Of a stretch of 64,000 nt of DNA, positions 45,153 through 55,000 are shown piece after piece. Source of the DNA: JAWPMT01 sp965242775. Its GTDB lineage: Bacteria; Bacteroidota; Bacteroidia; Cytophagales; Cyclobacteriaceae. Numbering within the stretch: position 1 is the first letter of the stretch; every line of letters begins with the position of its first letter. Location of the stretch: the NCBI GenBank assembly GCA_965242775.1, contig CBDETI010000018.1:62001-126000 (forward strand). The letters are read 5' to 3'. Below the pieces are notes generated by a model that saw only the letters and a list, made by a program, of their open reading frames with translations, had not been told where the DNA came from and ran no database searches. The translations under genes and the position numbers were made by a program.

Positions 45153-46231
45153 TGGACTTTGAGGGAATGGAAATCCTGAGATATGGCCTGCTACTATATG
45201 CTTTTTGCGGGTTTTTTGTGGCAGGGGGACTCTTCTTCCGGAAAGACAGTTCCGGGAGCACCTACTTGTCCTTTTTTGTGGTACTCCTGGCAGCGGAAAT
45301 GCTGGAGTTTCTATATTCCACAAGCCAGATCAGAGCCATTTTCCCCCAGTTTTTTCTACTCAACTATTTTCCGGCAGGTCTGCTATACGGACCACTCCTG
45401 CTTTTGCACTTCAAGCAACTATTTGATAGAGAACTGCACAAACTCGACCTACTTCACGTAGTACCTTGCCTGGCGATGATTGTTCATCTGCTGCCTATTT
45501 ATCAAATGACGGGCATTTCACGATTTGATTACAGCCAGATGTATTTTATGGAGAGGATCATGCCGTTAAACTATTTGCGAGCGGCTCATCAAAGTTTTTA
45601 CGGGGCTTGGTTGCTTTATTTCTCCTACGCAAATTTCCAAAATGTAGCATTGAACAAGCGCTACTATGCTTTGCTGGTATGCAGTATTTATTTCTTGTCC
45701 ACTGTTTTGATTTCCTGGTATACGATGTTCGCTGAGAGTTGGCGAGGAGATTTCATTTTTTACTATTTCGCTGTTTCCTCCATCATTTTTGTGATTGCCT
45801 ATTTATTGTATTCAGATGCGTCGTTTCTGAAAACACTGTCCAAGAAATACCTCACTTCAAGCATTAACGAGCAGCTCATGAAGGAAATCAAGGAGAAGCT
45901 GGAGTCGGCCATGGATAAGGACAAAGTCTTTTTACGTGGTGACCTCAGCTTGAAGGCCTTGAGCGATCAGCTTGAGATCAAACCTCATCAACTTTCACAG
46001 ACCTTATCGGAGCTGATCAATGAAGGTTTCAATGATTATATCAACAAGAAACGGGTAACGCATGCCCAGGAACTACTACTCAATCAGGATTTTGATCACT
46101 ATAAGATTGAGGCCATTGGCAAGGAATCGGGTTTTAATAACAAGGTTACTTTCAATAACGCCTTCAAGAAGTTTTCAGGGCTGACTCCCTCTGCTTACCG
46201 GGATGAGAAAAGAAGTCTGCAGGCGTCCTAA
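45152..46231 (+). CDS. AraC family regulator with N-terminal membrane domain
   Basis: 359 residues. Residues 1-230 hold about seven membrane helices (LLLYAFCGFFVAGGLFF, LSFFVVLLAAEMLEFLYSTS, YYALLVCSIYFLSTVLISWY, FIFYYFAVSSIIFVIAYLLY). After a linker comes an AraC helix-turn-helix at about 265-350 (SLKALSDQLEIKPHQLSQTL, YKIEAIGKESGFNNKVTFNN, FSGLTPSAYRDEK). Such membrane-tethered AraC proteins are frequent in Bacteroidota and may sense the envelope. It overlaps the ankyrin gene by 1 base and ends 4 bases into the convergent TetR gene. Confidence 0.85.
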   Translation: MDFEGMEILRYGLLLYAFCGFFVAGGLFFRKDSSGSTYLSFFVVLLAAEMLEFLYSTSQIRAIFPQFFLLNYFPAGLLYGPLLLLHFKQLFDRELHKLDLLHVVPCLAMIVHLLPIYQMTGISRFDYSQMYFMERIMPLNYLRAAHQSFYGAWLLYFSYANFQNVALNKRYYALLVCSIYFLSTVLISWYTMFAESWRGDFIFYYFAVSSIIFVIAYLLYSDASFLKTLSKKYLTSSINEQLMKEIKEKLESAMDKDKVFLRGDLSLKALSDQLEIKPHQLSQTLSELINEGFNDYINKKRVTHAQELLLNQDFDHYKIEAIGKESGFNNKVTFNNAFKKFSGLTPSAYRDEKRSLQAS

Positions 46232-46830
46232 TTAAGGATCGCTTCCGTCGCGGTTTTGGCAATATCCTCGAGCACTTGCCGGTCATCAGTCGTTCTGGAA
46301 ATGACCTTTAGTCCGCTGACAGTAGCATATAAAAAATTGGCCAGAGCCGCTGGGTCCTTTTCTTCAGAAATGACTTTTGTGGATTGATAGGCCCTGAATA
46401 GTTCGGTGAAATTGCCAACAAATGCGGACATATTTGCCTGCACAATTTCTCGGACATTTCCATCATGAGGGGCCAGTTCTACACAAGTATTTACCATAAA
46501 GCACCCCTTACTTTCCTCTCCCTTTGCTTGTCGGATAAGGGCCTTAAAAAAGCCATGCAGAAAAGTCTCTAAACTCATGGAACCGGTCTCAGACGCCACA
46601 GTACCGACATGTTGGTCCCTGGGATCAGTGTACTTTTCTCGATAGAGTTGTAGCGATGCCAGGAAGAGGCCAGACTTATCTTCAAAGGTATCGTAGATGC
46701 TGGATCGGCTTAAACCCAGATGGTCAACCAGATCTTGCATGCTCGTATTGTGAAAACCGCGTTCCCAAAATAGGTTCATTGCTTTTTCCAAGGTCTGAGC
46801 TTCATCAAATGTTTTTGTCCGGGGCATCAC
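46228..46830 (-). CDS. TetR/AcrR family transcriptional regulator
   Basis: 200 residues. DNA-binding start RTKTFDEAQTLEKAMNLFWE and helix-turn-helix QDLVDHLGLSRSSIYDTFED, then a TetR_C ligand domain (VNTCVELAPHDGNVREIVQA). It is the last gene of a minus-strand group after SDR and ADH. Two GAAYGATCRTTC-type half-sites directly ahead of the SDR gene are likely operators. Repression of the SDR (and perhaps ADH) genes by a small-molecule-sensitive TetR is inferred. Confidence 0.88.
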   Translation of the reverse strand: MMPRTKTFDEAQTLEKAMNLFWERGFHNTSMQDLVDHLGLSRSSIYDTFEDKSGLFLASLQLYREKYTDPRDQHVGTVASETGSMSLETFLHGFFKALIRQAKGEESKGCFMVNTCVELAPHDGNVREIVQANMSAFVGNFTELFRAYQSTKVISEEKDPAALANFLYATVSGLKVISRTTDDRQVLEDIAKTATEAILN

Positions 46831-46901
46831 CGCAAAGATAAACTTGCAACAATAAGGAAAGAAGAGAGGGACATTTTACCATCCGCTCTCTTCCTTTTCA
46901 G

Positions 46902-47651
46902 TTAGACTTGTGCGAACCCGCCATCTACTGGAATCTCAGCACCTGTGATATAGCTACTATCAGCGCTGGCGAGGAAAAGCGCCGTAGCCGCCACCTCATC
47001 TCCCTTGCCAAACCTGCCCAGCGGGACCATTGACGGGAAGTTGCTTGCCATTTGATCAATGTTCTCCTGAGGTACGTTGTGTTTTCCATAGATTGGCGTA
47101 TCGATCGGGCCGGGGGAAATAGAATTGACTCTAATATTTCGAGGACCAAATTCTGCGGCAAGCGTGCGGGTCAGGGACCTCAGCGCGGCTTTACTTGAAG
47201 CATAAGCCGCCATACCACCAAATCCTTTGACATTTGAAACCGAGGTGTTGAAAATGATACTTGCTCCACTGTTAAAGTGAGCATTGGCTTCTCTGACTGT
47301 AAACAGAGGTCCCTTGACATTTACATTGTGCACTTCGTCGTAGATTTCCTCGGTCAGTGTATCACTCGTCTCTAGCCGGAATACACCGGCATTCAAAAAG
47401 AGGATATCGATTTTTCCGAAAGCGGCGACGGTCTTTTCAATAAGCTGCTGACTGTCCGAAATACTCGAAGCTTCGGCAGGAATCAATAGGTACTCCCCGC
47501 TTAGTTCGTCTTTTATTGCGTCAAGCTTGTCCTGGCTTCTGCCTGTAAGTACCACCCTGGCACCTTCTTTTAAATAGAGTTTTGCTGTGTCAAGTCCCAT
47601 GCCGCTGGTCGCACCTGTGACGATGGCTACTTTGTCTTTTAGTTTGCTCAT
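46902..47651 (-). CDS. SDR family oxidoreductase
   Basis: 249 residues, classical short-chain dehydrogenase: AIVTGATSGMGLDTAKLYLK with the TGxxxGxG NAD(P) motif, LFLNAGV, and the active-site YASSKAA with Tyr and Lys near residue 152-156, then NSISPGPIDTP and the C-terminal YITGAEIPVDGGFA. Substrate unknown. It is preceded by the palindromic pair at 47658-47700 and followed by the TetR gene, so it is the clearest target of that regulator. Confidence 0.9.
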   Translation of the reverse strand: MSKLKDKVAIVTGATSGMGLDTAKLYLKEGARVVLTGRSQDKLDAIKDELSGEYLLIPAEASSISDSQQLIEKTVAAFGKIDILFLNAGVFRLETSDTLTEEIYDEVHNVNVKGPLFTVREANAHFNSGASIIFNTSVSNVKGFGGMAAYASSKAALRSLTRTLAAEFGPRNIRVNSISPGPIDTPIYGKHNVPQENIDQMASNFPSMVPLGRFGKGDEVAATALFLASADSSYITGAEIPVDGGFAQV

Positions 47652-47657
47652 AATATT

Positions 47658-47700
47658 GGAATGATCGTTCTTTTATTTTCTATTACGGAACGATCATTCC
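47658..47700. promoter_or_regulatory. TetR-type operator pair ahead of SDR gene
   Basis: GGAATGATCGTTC at 47658-47670 and its exact complement GAACGATCATTCC at 47688-47700 form a 13-base inverted repeat with a 17-base spacer. Each arm is itself a near-palindrome (GAAYGATCRTTC), the shape of one TetR-dimer site, so two dimers could bind. It is 7 bases from the SDR start codon and lies between it and the ADH gene. Confidence 0.75.
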
Positions 47701-47731
47701 TTTAAAAAAGTTGAGTCTTGCTGAAATTTTT

Positions 47732-48772
47732 TTAGAACTTGTCGATAATCGTCATCCCAACTCCCTGAAAATCATTTAGCTGCATCAGCTTTTCAGGCGC
47801 TTGCATTAGAGAAATTTTTTCACCTACCAGTAAATCGGGATTGAGGACTCCCTGGCTGATCAGGCTTAGCATTTCCGGATATCGATGTGCTTGCATACCA
47901 TGGCTACCCAACAGTTCCAATTCCTTGGCGATTACCAGATGCATGGGGACTTTAGGGTCATGATCAGACCCTGCCATCAGCCCAACCTGAATGTGCTTAC
48001 CTCTTTTCCGCAGGCAAGCGACGGAATTATAACAGGTGGCTTGGCTACCCAATGCGTCCATGGATAGATGCGCCCCCCCGCCCGTTAATTCAATTATCTG
48101 CGCTACCACCTCTGGATTTTTATTGGCATTGACCGTGGCAACGGCACCAAGTTCTCGGGCTACAGAAAGCGTCTGATCGTGTATGTCAACAGCGATGGGA
48201 AGTGCTCCAGAGGCCCTGGCTATCATGATAGCGCTTAGCCCCACACCGCCGCAGCCATGTACGGCCACCCACATGCCTGGAGCAATTTTACCTTGGTCCA
48301 CGATCCCCCTGAAAGCGGTTATGAATCTGCAGCCAAGGCCCGCTGCTGTTGGAAACTTGATATCATCAGGCAGGTTTACGAGATTGATATCTGCATATTC
48401 TATGGCTACGTACTCAGCAAAGGATCCCCAAGCAGTAAAGCCCGGTTGAAATTGGTTATCACAAATGTGTTGATTCCCCCCTTGACATTCCGCGCAATGT
48501 CCACAGCCACTGACAAAGGGTACCGTTACCCGATCGCCGATTTTCCAGTTGCGAATATTGTTGCCTACTTCAACGATTGTACCTGCTAGCTCATGTCCCG
48601 GGACATGTGGTAGCTTAATGTCCGGGTCATGCCCTTGCCAACCGTGCCAGTCACTTCGACATAAACCCGTTGCGCCGACTTTCAGAATCACACCTGTCTC
48701 CGAAGGCACCGGATCCTGGACAGTTTGCACACGTACTGTTCCTCCAAATTCCTCGTAACAAATCGCTTTCAT
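47732..48772 (-). CDS. Zinc-dependent alcohol dehydrogenase (MDR family)
   Basis: About 346 residues from the ATG at 48772 (MKAICYEEFGGTVRVQTVQD); the frame is open 21 codons further. Catalytic zinc ligands are in GLCRSDWHGWQG and VPGHELAGTI; the structural zinc ligands are CGHCAECQGGNQHIC. NAD(P) binding uses GCGGVGLSAI. It oxidises an alcohol or reduces an aldehyde; the substrate cannot be read. It is divergent from the PadR/permease module 2, sharing the palindromic region at 48820-48863, and is upstream of SDR on the same strand. Confidence 0.9.
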   Translation of the reverse strand: MKAICYEEFGGTVRVQTVQDPVPSETGVILKVGATGLCRSDWHGWQGHDPDIKLPHVPGHELAGTIVEVGNNIRNWKIGDRVTVPFVSGCGHCAECQGGNQHICDNQFQPGFTAWGSFAEYVAIEYADINLVNLPDDIKFPTAAGLGCRFITAFRGIVDQGKIAPGMWVAVHGCGGVGLSAIMIARASGALPIAVDIHDQTLSVARELGAVATVNANKNPEVVAQIIELTGGGAHLSMDALGSQATCYNSVACLRKRGKHIQVGLMAGSDHDPKVPMHLVIAKELELLGSHGMQAHRYPEMLSLISQGVLNPDLLVGEKISLMQAPEKLMQLNDFQGVGMTIIDKF

Positions 48773-48819
48773 CCCATGAATATAGCTTATCGCCAATGGA
48801 ACCACCTGTGTATTTCTTT

Positions 48820-48863
48820 TTTGTTCACGTAACAAATATTTCTTTTGTCACGTCAAAAGAAAT
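48820..48863. promoter_or_regulatory. Two tandem palindromes, PadR operators (module 2)
   Basis: TTTGTT at 48820-48825 and AACAAA at 48831-48836 flank CACGT. Directly after, a 26-base dyad at 48838-48863 has 10-base arms ATTTCTTTTG and its exact complement with TCACGT between. Both share the (T)CACGT centre. They end 11 bases before the PadR start at 48875 and lie in the divergent gap with the ADH gene, so one or both genes may be controlled. Confidence 0.7.
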
Positions 48864-48874
48864 AACTTGCGCTA

Positions 48875-49210
48875 ATGGACCATACACTTACGAGCCAGGA
48901 GGAGTTGATTTTGCTTTCCGTAGGAGCCTTGTATCCGGAAGCTTATGCCTATGGCATCCAGCAGGAAATCGACCAGACTTTAAATAAGCGCTTTTCTTTG
49001 GGTACAATACATACCATTTTGTATCGAATGGAAAAGCTGGGTCTGTTGAAGTCTGAAATGGGGGGGAGTAGCAATAAACGTGGGGGTAGGAGTAAGCGCA
49101 TTTATTCCCTTACCAGTAAGGGATATGCTATGGTTAGGCAATTGCAGGAAGTAAGACAGGCGTTTTTGGCCCGCATTTCATTGGACCAGCTCTCGTTTTA
49201 TGGGAAATGA
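48875..49210 (+). CDS. PadR family transcriptional regulator (module 2)
   Basis: 111 residues: EELILLSVGALYPEAYAYGI, the recognition region SLGTIHTILYRMEKLGLLKS, and the basic wing KRGGRSKRIYSLTSKG. It is a PadR paralogue of those at 5194 and 61043. Its stop overlaps the permease start by 11 bases, showing it as the regulator of that permease. The 26-base palindrome just upstream is the best candidate operator in the window. Confidence 0.92.
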   Translation: MDHTLTSQEELILLSVGALYPEAYAYGIQQEIDQTLNKRFSLGTIHTILYRMEKLGLLKSEMGGSSNKRGGRSKRIYSLTSKGYAMVRQLQEVRQAFLARISLDQLSFYGK

Positions 49211-51848
49211 GAGAAGACCACCCAGACTAGCTTTTAAGCTGTTGGATTGGTTATGTGACGAATACTGGCACGATGAACTCAAAGGGGATCTGGAAGAGCT
49301 ATATGCCGACCTCCTGGGGAGGGCATCGTGGAGACGCAGCGCTATTTTTTGGTATGAGTTGCTTCGGCTGCTTCGACCACATATTATAAAATCCAATAAA
49401 TACACCCTTAGTGTTATGATGACCTTCAATCACTTGAAAATCTCTTACAGGAACCTGGCGAAAAACAAGATTTATACTTTTATCAATATCCTGGGCCTGT
49501 CTGTGGGAATAGCGAGTATGATACTCATTGGCTTGTACGTCCGTTTCGAGACTTCCTATGACAAGTTTTTTGAAGATAGCGATCGGATCCACCGCGTGGC
49601 GTTGCATCGGATTTATCCTGGTAGGGTAAAAGACTTTGGGACCTCTTCAACACAATTGGCAACAGTTCTTAACAGGAATTACCCCGAAGTAGAAATGGCC
49701 ACGAGGTTGCATCGGCTCTTTTTCCAGAATGAGATACCAATACGGGTCGAAGAAACCGATCGCTCTTTCATAGAGGATAAATACTTATTTGCCGATTCAC
49801 TTTTCTTTCAGGTATTTTCCCACAAGTTCATTCAAGGTACGCCCGAGACTGCCTTGGTAGATAATGGTGGCATTGTGATAACCCGGTCGACCGCAATCAA
49901 GTACTTCGGGACTGATCAGGCATTGGGTAAGACGGTGACATCTGGTCAGAATTCGCTGGCTGTGACGGGTGTCATCGAGGACATTCCTGCTAATTCGCAT
50001 ATTCACTTCAATCTGTTGGGAACCACTACTTCACTTGGGTTTCTTAACAATGCTATCAGCAATGACAACTGGACCAGCCCCTGGGTTTACACTTATGTGA
50101 AATTGAAAGAGAATGCGGATGCTGTAGCCTTTGGTGAGCAACTTGGGCCTTTGGTGGATACTTACGGCAATGCCGATATATCGTCTTCTCTTGGGGTCGA
50201 CTGGAAGGAAAAGGGGCATGCCTTCAACTATTTTCTTCAACCCTTGACGGCTATTCACTTGCGATCTCAATTAGATGTAGAGGTCGAACCGAACTCCAAC
50301 ATTTCTTACGTTTATGTATTGGTTGCGATTGCTGTTTTCATTCTGCTTATTTCCGGGATCAACTTCATCAACTTGTCTATTGCCAGATCCACGGAGCGTG
50401 CTAAGGAAGTGGGAATCAGAAAAGTAATGGGCTCAAATCGGCGTGCGCTTGTTGGGCAATTTCTTACCGAATCTGTTTTTGTTGCCTCCTTGTCTGCGGT
50501 GCTTGGAATTGGGTTCCTTTATTTCTTTATTCCGGTGTTCAATAACCTATTGGGTACCCACCTGTCCTTTGCTGATCTTGCCAATCTCCCTACGGTTTTG
50601 CTTGTTATAGCATTTGTGGCCATTACCGGGATCGTGGCAGGTCTTTATCCCGCTTTCGTGATATCCGCGCTTCAGCCTTCTCGAGTGCTGAAAGGAGCTT
50701 TCCGAAGCAGCTCTAAAGGTCAATTACTGCGAAATGCCCTTATCGTCTTTCAGTTCTTGATATCAGTTGTAATGATTTCCGGCTCAATCATCGCTGATCA
50801 ACAAATGAGTTACTTACAAAACAAAGACCTGGGTTTCAATAAAGAATCATTGATGGTGATTCGTACCGGATCTTTAGGACAGGACTATGGCGCTTTTAAA
50901 AATTCGCTTAGCGCGATGCCAGGTGTCAGGCAAATCGGTGGTTCGAATATGCTACCCGGCGACTTCCATGGCAGCAACGTTTTTGATATCAACGATCCAA
51001 ATGTGGAAGACCTGCGAGTGAATACTTGTAGTGTTGATGATGACTTCATCGAAACTATTGGTTATGAGTTGGTAGCAGGAAGAGATTTTGCCAGGGAATT
51101 CCAGGATTCACTTTCCATTATTCTCAATGAAGCGGCTGTTAAGGCCATGGGAGTTGAAAATGCGCTGGGTTTGAAATTCAAGGCTACAACTAATGCTGGG
51201 GGTAATGCGGTCCCGGAATTTTCTGTCGTCGGCGTGGTTAGGGATTTCAATTTTTATTCATTGCATTCGGAGGTAGGGCCCATGGTGATATTCAATAATG
51301 GACCTCAATCCCTGGCAGCGCAGACGATCCTCAGGTTTGATCCCGTGGCACTGAGTGGTTTGTTAAAAGAACTGGGCAGTACCTGGGAGCAATATTCAGA
51401 ACAGCCTTTGAATTATTCCTTCCTCTCCGACAACCTGGCGAGACAGTATCAGGCGGATCAAAATACCGCATTCATGTTTGATATTTTCACCTATATAGCG
51501 ATCATTCTTTCTTGCACCGGACTCTTTGGCTTGGCAACCTACATTGTCAATCAACGTAGCAAAGAGATGAGCGTCAGAAAGGTATTAGGTGCATCTATTG
51601 CCAATATCATTGGCGTTTTTTCTCGTGACTTTGCTTTATTGATTTTGATGGCTTTTCTAGCGGGTGTACCCATTGCTTATTATGCCCTAAATCAATGGCT
51701 AAATAACTTCGCTTATCACTCGGAAATTGGCGTGTTATCATTTGTCATAGCTGCATTGGTGACGGTCCTGCTGGTTGCTGTGACGGTCGGATATCAGGCG
51801 ATAAAAGTGGCCCTTGTGGATCCAGCAAAAATTCTCCGTAGCGAATGA
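49200..51848 (+). CDS. FtsX/MacB-type ABC transporter permease with permease prefix (module 2)
   Basis: 882 residues, intact. Prefix at 1-70 (PPRLAFKLLDWLCDEYWHDE, LKGDLEELYADLL); helix 1 at about 92-115 (YTFINILGLSVGIASMILIG); periplasmic core; FtsX domain at about 380-500 (GINFINLSIARSTERAKEVG); second core domain; final FtsX domain with NQRSKEMSVRKVLGASIANI. Same layout as the 2564 and 58467 copies. No ATPase is adjacent, so these permeases must use one encoded elsewhere. Overlaps PadR by 11 bases. Confidence 0.92.
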   Translation: MGNERRPPRLAFKLLDWLCDEYWHDELKGDLEELYADLLGRASWRRSAIFWYELLRLLRPHIIKSNKYTLSVMMTFNHLKISYRNLAKNKIYTFINILGLSVGIASMILIGLYVRFETSYDKFFEDSDRIHRVALHRIYPGRVKDFGTSSTQLATVLNRNYPEVEMATRLHRLFFQNEIPIRVEETDRSFIEDKYLFADSLFFQVFSHKFIQGTPETALVDNGGIVITRSTAIKYFGTDQALGKTVTSGQNSLAVTGVIEDIPANSHIHFNLLGTTTSLGFLNNAISNDNWTSPWVYTYVKLKENADAVAFGEQLGPLVDTYGNADISSSLGVDWKEKGHAFNYFLQPLTAIHLRSQLDVEVEPNSNISYVYVLVAIAVFILLISGINFINLSIARSTERAKEVGIRKVMGSNRRALVGQFLTESVFVASLSAVLGIGFLYFFIPVFNNLLGTHLSFADLANLPTVLLVIAFVAITGIVAGLYPAFVISALQPSRVLKGAFRSSSKGQLLRNALIVFQFLISVVMISGSIIADQQMSYLQNKDLGFNKESLMVIRTGSLGQDYGAFKNSLSAMPGVRQIGGSNMLPGDFHGSNVFDINDPNVEDLRVNTCSVDDDFIETIGYELVAGRDFAREFQDSLSIILNEAAVKAMGVENALGLKFKATTNAGGNAVPEFSVVGVVRDFNFYSLHSEVGPMVIFNNGPQSLAAQTILRFDPVALSGLLKELGSTWEQYSEQPLNYSFLSDNLARQYQADQNTAFMFDIFTYIAIILSCTGLFGLATYIVNQRSKEMSVRKVLGASIANIIGVFSRDFALLILMAFLAGVPIAYYALNQWLNNFAYHSEIGVLSFVIAALVTVLLVAVTVGYQAIKVALVDPAKILRSE

Positions 51849-52008
51849 TTCTTTGCCACTAAATTAGGCTTGTTAACTTGTTTGATGTGTCCGTGCCGCA
51901 GGGAGGGGGAGGCTGTTGACACATGTCGCGTGTGTGATAGGTACAAAATCCCTGGGTTTTTATGGAAATTTCGATTCAAATTTGAAATTCTCAGCTTTGT
52001 AACCACCA

Positions 52009-55000
52009 ATGCCCAAAAACATGAATATGCGCCCTCAACCCCTGAAAGTATGGATGCCTATCGTCCTGCTTATCCTTTTTTCGATTGGCTGTAGCAATCA
52101 AAGATCTCAGGTGCCGAGTGTACTGGTGTTTACCAAGACGATGGTGTATGAACACGCGTCAATACCTGTGGGAATACAGGCCATTGAGGCGTTGGGTGCT
52201 GCGAATAATTTCGAGGTGGTAGCTACCGCCGATGCCCAAGTTTTTGAAAATGATGGATTAATGGGGTACTCCGCTGTTGTTTTCTTGAGTACTACTGGCA
52301 ATGTGCTGAATCACCTACAGGAGGCGGGCCTTGAGCGATACATTCAATCCGGAGGAGGTTTTGTGGGTATTCATGCTGCTGCGGATACAGAATACGATTG
52401 GCGATGGTACGGCCAACTAGTAGGCGCTTACTTCGAGAGCCACCCTAAAATCCAGAAAGCTACCTATCAGGTGGTGGGAGATATTCCCGGAACTTCTTTA
52501 GAAAAAGGCACCTGGGTACGGCAAGACGAAATTTACAACTATAAGCTCCTTCAACCAGATATCAACGTGTTGGTCACCGTTGATGAAAATACATACGAAG
52601 GGGGAACTGATGGTAGTGATCATCCCATGAGTTGGTACCACGATTTTGATGGAGGAAGGTCCTTTTACATGGGCTTGGGTCACACATCAGAAAGCTTCAC
52701 GGAGGACCGTTTTTTGAGCCACTTGTTAGGAGGTATCAAATACGCGATAGGCGACAACCTAAAGCCCGACTTCTCTACTGTTGCCTCCGAGATACCACCG
52801 GATCCGGACAGGTTTTCCAAAGTACCACTGGTTATGGGCGAATTTTTTGAACCAACGGAAATGGCCCTCTTGCCCAACGGGGATGTGCTGATCGCTCAAC
52901 GGAGAGGAGAGATAATGCTTTACAAAGCTCGGACCAAAGAGCTCAAGCAGGCGGCCTACCTGGATGTATATTATAAGACTTTACACACCCCTGATGTGAA
53001 TGCGGAAGAAGGAGTAATGGGTTTGCAGAAAGATCCCGAGTTTGAAGCCAATCGCTGGATTTATGTCTTTTACAGTCCAACCGGCGATGAATGGGTCAAC
53101 CGGCTATCAAGGTTCAAATTTATCGACGACCGACTGGACCTTGCCACTGAGCAAGTGATTTTGGACGTAGCCAGCCAACGGGAGATTTGCTGTCATACAG
53201 GAGGATCCATTGCGTTTGGCCCGGACAACATGCTCTATCTTTCCACGGGTGACAATTCTACCCCATTTAATGAAAACGGCGTACCTTTTGTAAATAATGG
53301 TTTCGCGCCGCTCAATGATTTGCCTGGCCACGAGCAATACGATGCAGCCAGGTCTTCCGGAAATACCAACGACTTAAGAGGAAAGATCCTGCGTATTAAG
53401 GTGAATCCAGACGGCTCATATGATATTCCGGAGGGCAACCTGTTTCCTGTTGGCACACCTCAAACCCGACCTGAGATTTTTACGATGGGGCATCGTAATC
53501 CGTACAGAATTTCGGTTGACCCGAAAAAGGGATGGGTATATTGGGGTGATGTAGGGCCTGATGCCCGGGCTGACAGTTTATCTTCAAGGGGTCCCCGAGG
53601 GTACGATGAAATGAACCAGGCCCGAGCGGCTGGAAATTTTGGGTGGCCCTTCTTTATTGCTGATAACAAGGCCTATTACCAATATAACTATGCTACAGGA
53701 AAATCCGGGCAGCGCTTTGATCCGGAAAAGCCCGTAAACATGTCTCGCAATAATACAGGATTGGAGGAGTTACCTAAAGCCATGCCGGCCTATGCCTTTT
53801 ACCCGTATGTTGCGTCATCCGAATTTCCACAAACTGGCACAGGGGGGCGCAATGCTATGGCGGGTCCGGTATATTATGCCGATTTATACAAGAACAGTAC
53901 CTCACTGCCTGACTACTATGACGAGAAGGTGATTGTATATGACTGGATGCGCGGTTGGATGAAAGCAATAAGCCTTTTCGAGAGCGGTGAATACAACAAA
54001 ATGGAACCCTTTGCTCCGGATATTAATGTCAACAACCTGATTGATATGGAAATAGACGCAAATGGCAAGATCTACTTGCTGGAATACGGAAGCGGTTGGT
54101 TCACGAAAAACGACGATTCTGGTCTTAGTTACATTGCCTTCAATCCAGGTAATCGCCCGCCAGTTGTCACGGACTTGGTTATCGATCGAACATCAGGCAA
54201 GTTGCCTTTAACCATCCAAGCCACGGTGAGCGCAATGGATAGGGATGGAGACGATATCAAGTATCAATGGCATTTTGGCGATAAGGTTTTGGAGACCAAC
54301 GAGCCATCAGTTTCGCACACCTACAAGCAATCTGGGCAATACAAGATTTCCGTTGCAGTAAAAGATGGCAAGGGTGGCAAGACCGAAAGTAACGAGATAT
54401 CCATCGTCGCTGGCAATTCCCGACCCAATGTATCGATTGACCTGGTAAGTGGTAATGCCAGCTTCTTTATACCGGGTAAGCGTATAAGCTATCAGGTGGC
54501 TGTGACAGATGCGGATGAACCGGAGTTAGATGTATCCAATGCCTATGTTTCGGTGGACTATATGGATGGTTTAGATCAAGCGTCCATTTCGGCAGGGCAT
54601 CAGCAGGTTTCCGCTTCTGTGATCGGAAAGTCACTGACTCAGGCTATGGATTGCAAAACCTGCCATAAAGAATCTGGACCCTCGGTGGGTCCTATGTACA
54701 CGGCTGTAGCGCAGAAATATAAAGGTCAATCGGGCGCTTTGCGATACTTGCAAAACAAAATTATTTCCGGAGGTTCTGGAGTTTGGGGTGAAGTGACTAT
54801 GCCAGCGCATCCTGATGTAAGTGCGCAGGAGGCCAGGCAAATTGCGCTATACATCCAATCTCTTGCTGAGGAAAAGAAACCCTCGCTACCTGCATCTGGT
54901 TCGTTTGTTCCAACTCCCGCAACAGGGGATAATGTGATGGTCTTGACAGCTCGCTATACCGATCAGGGGAGGCAGGGTCTACAACCCTTGACGGGCGTCG

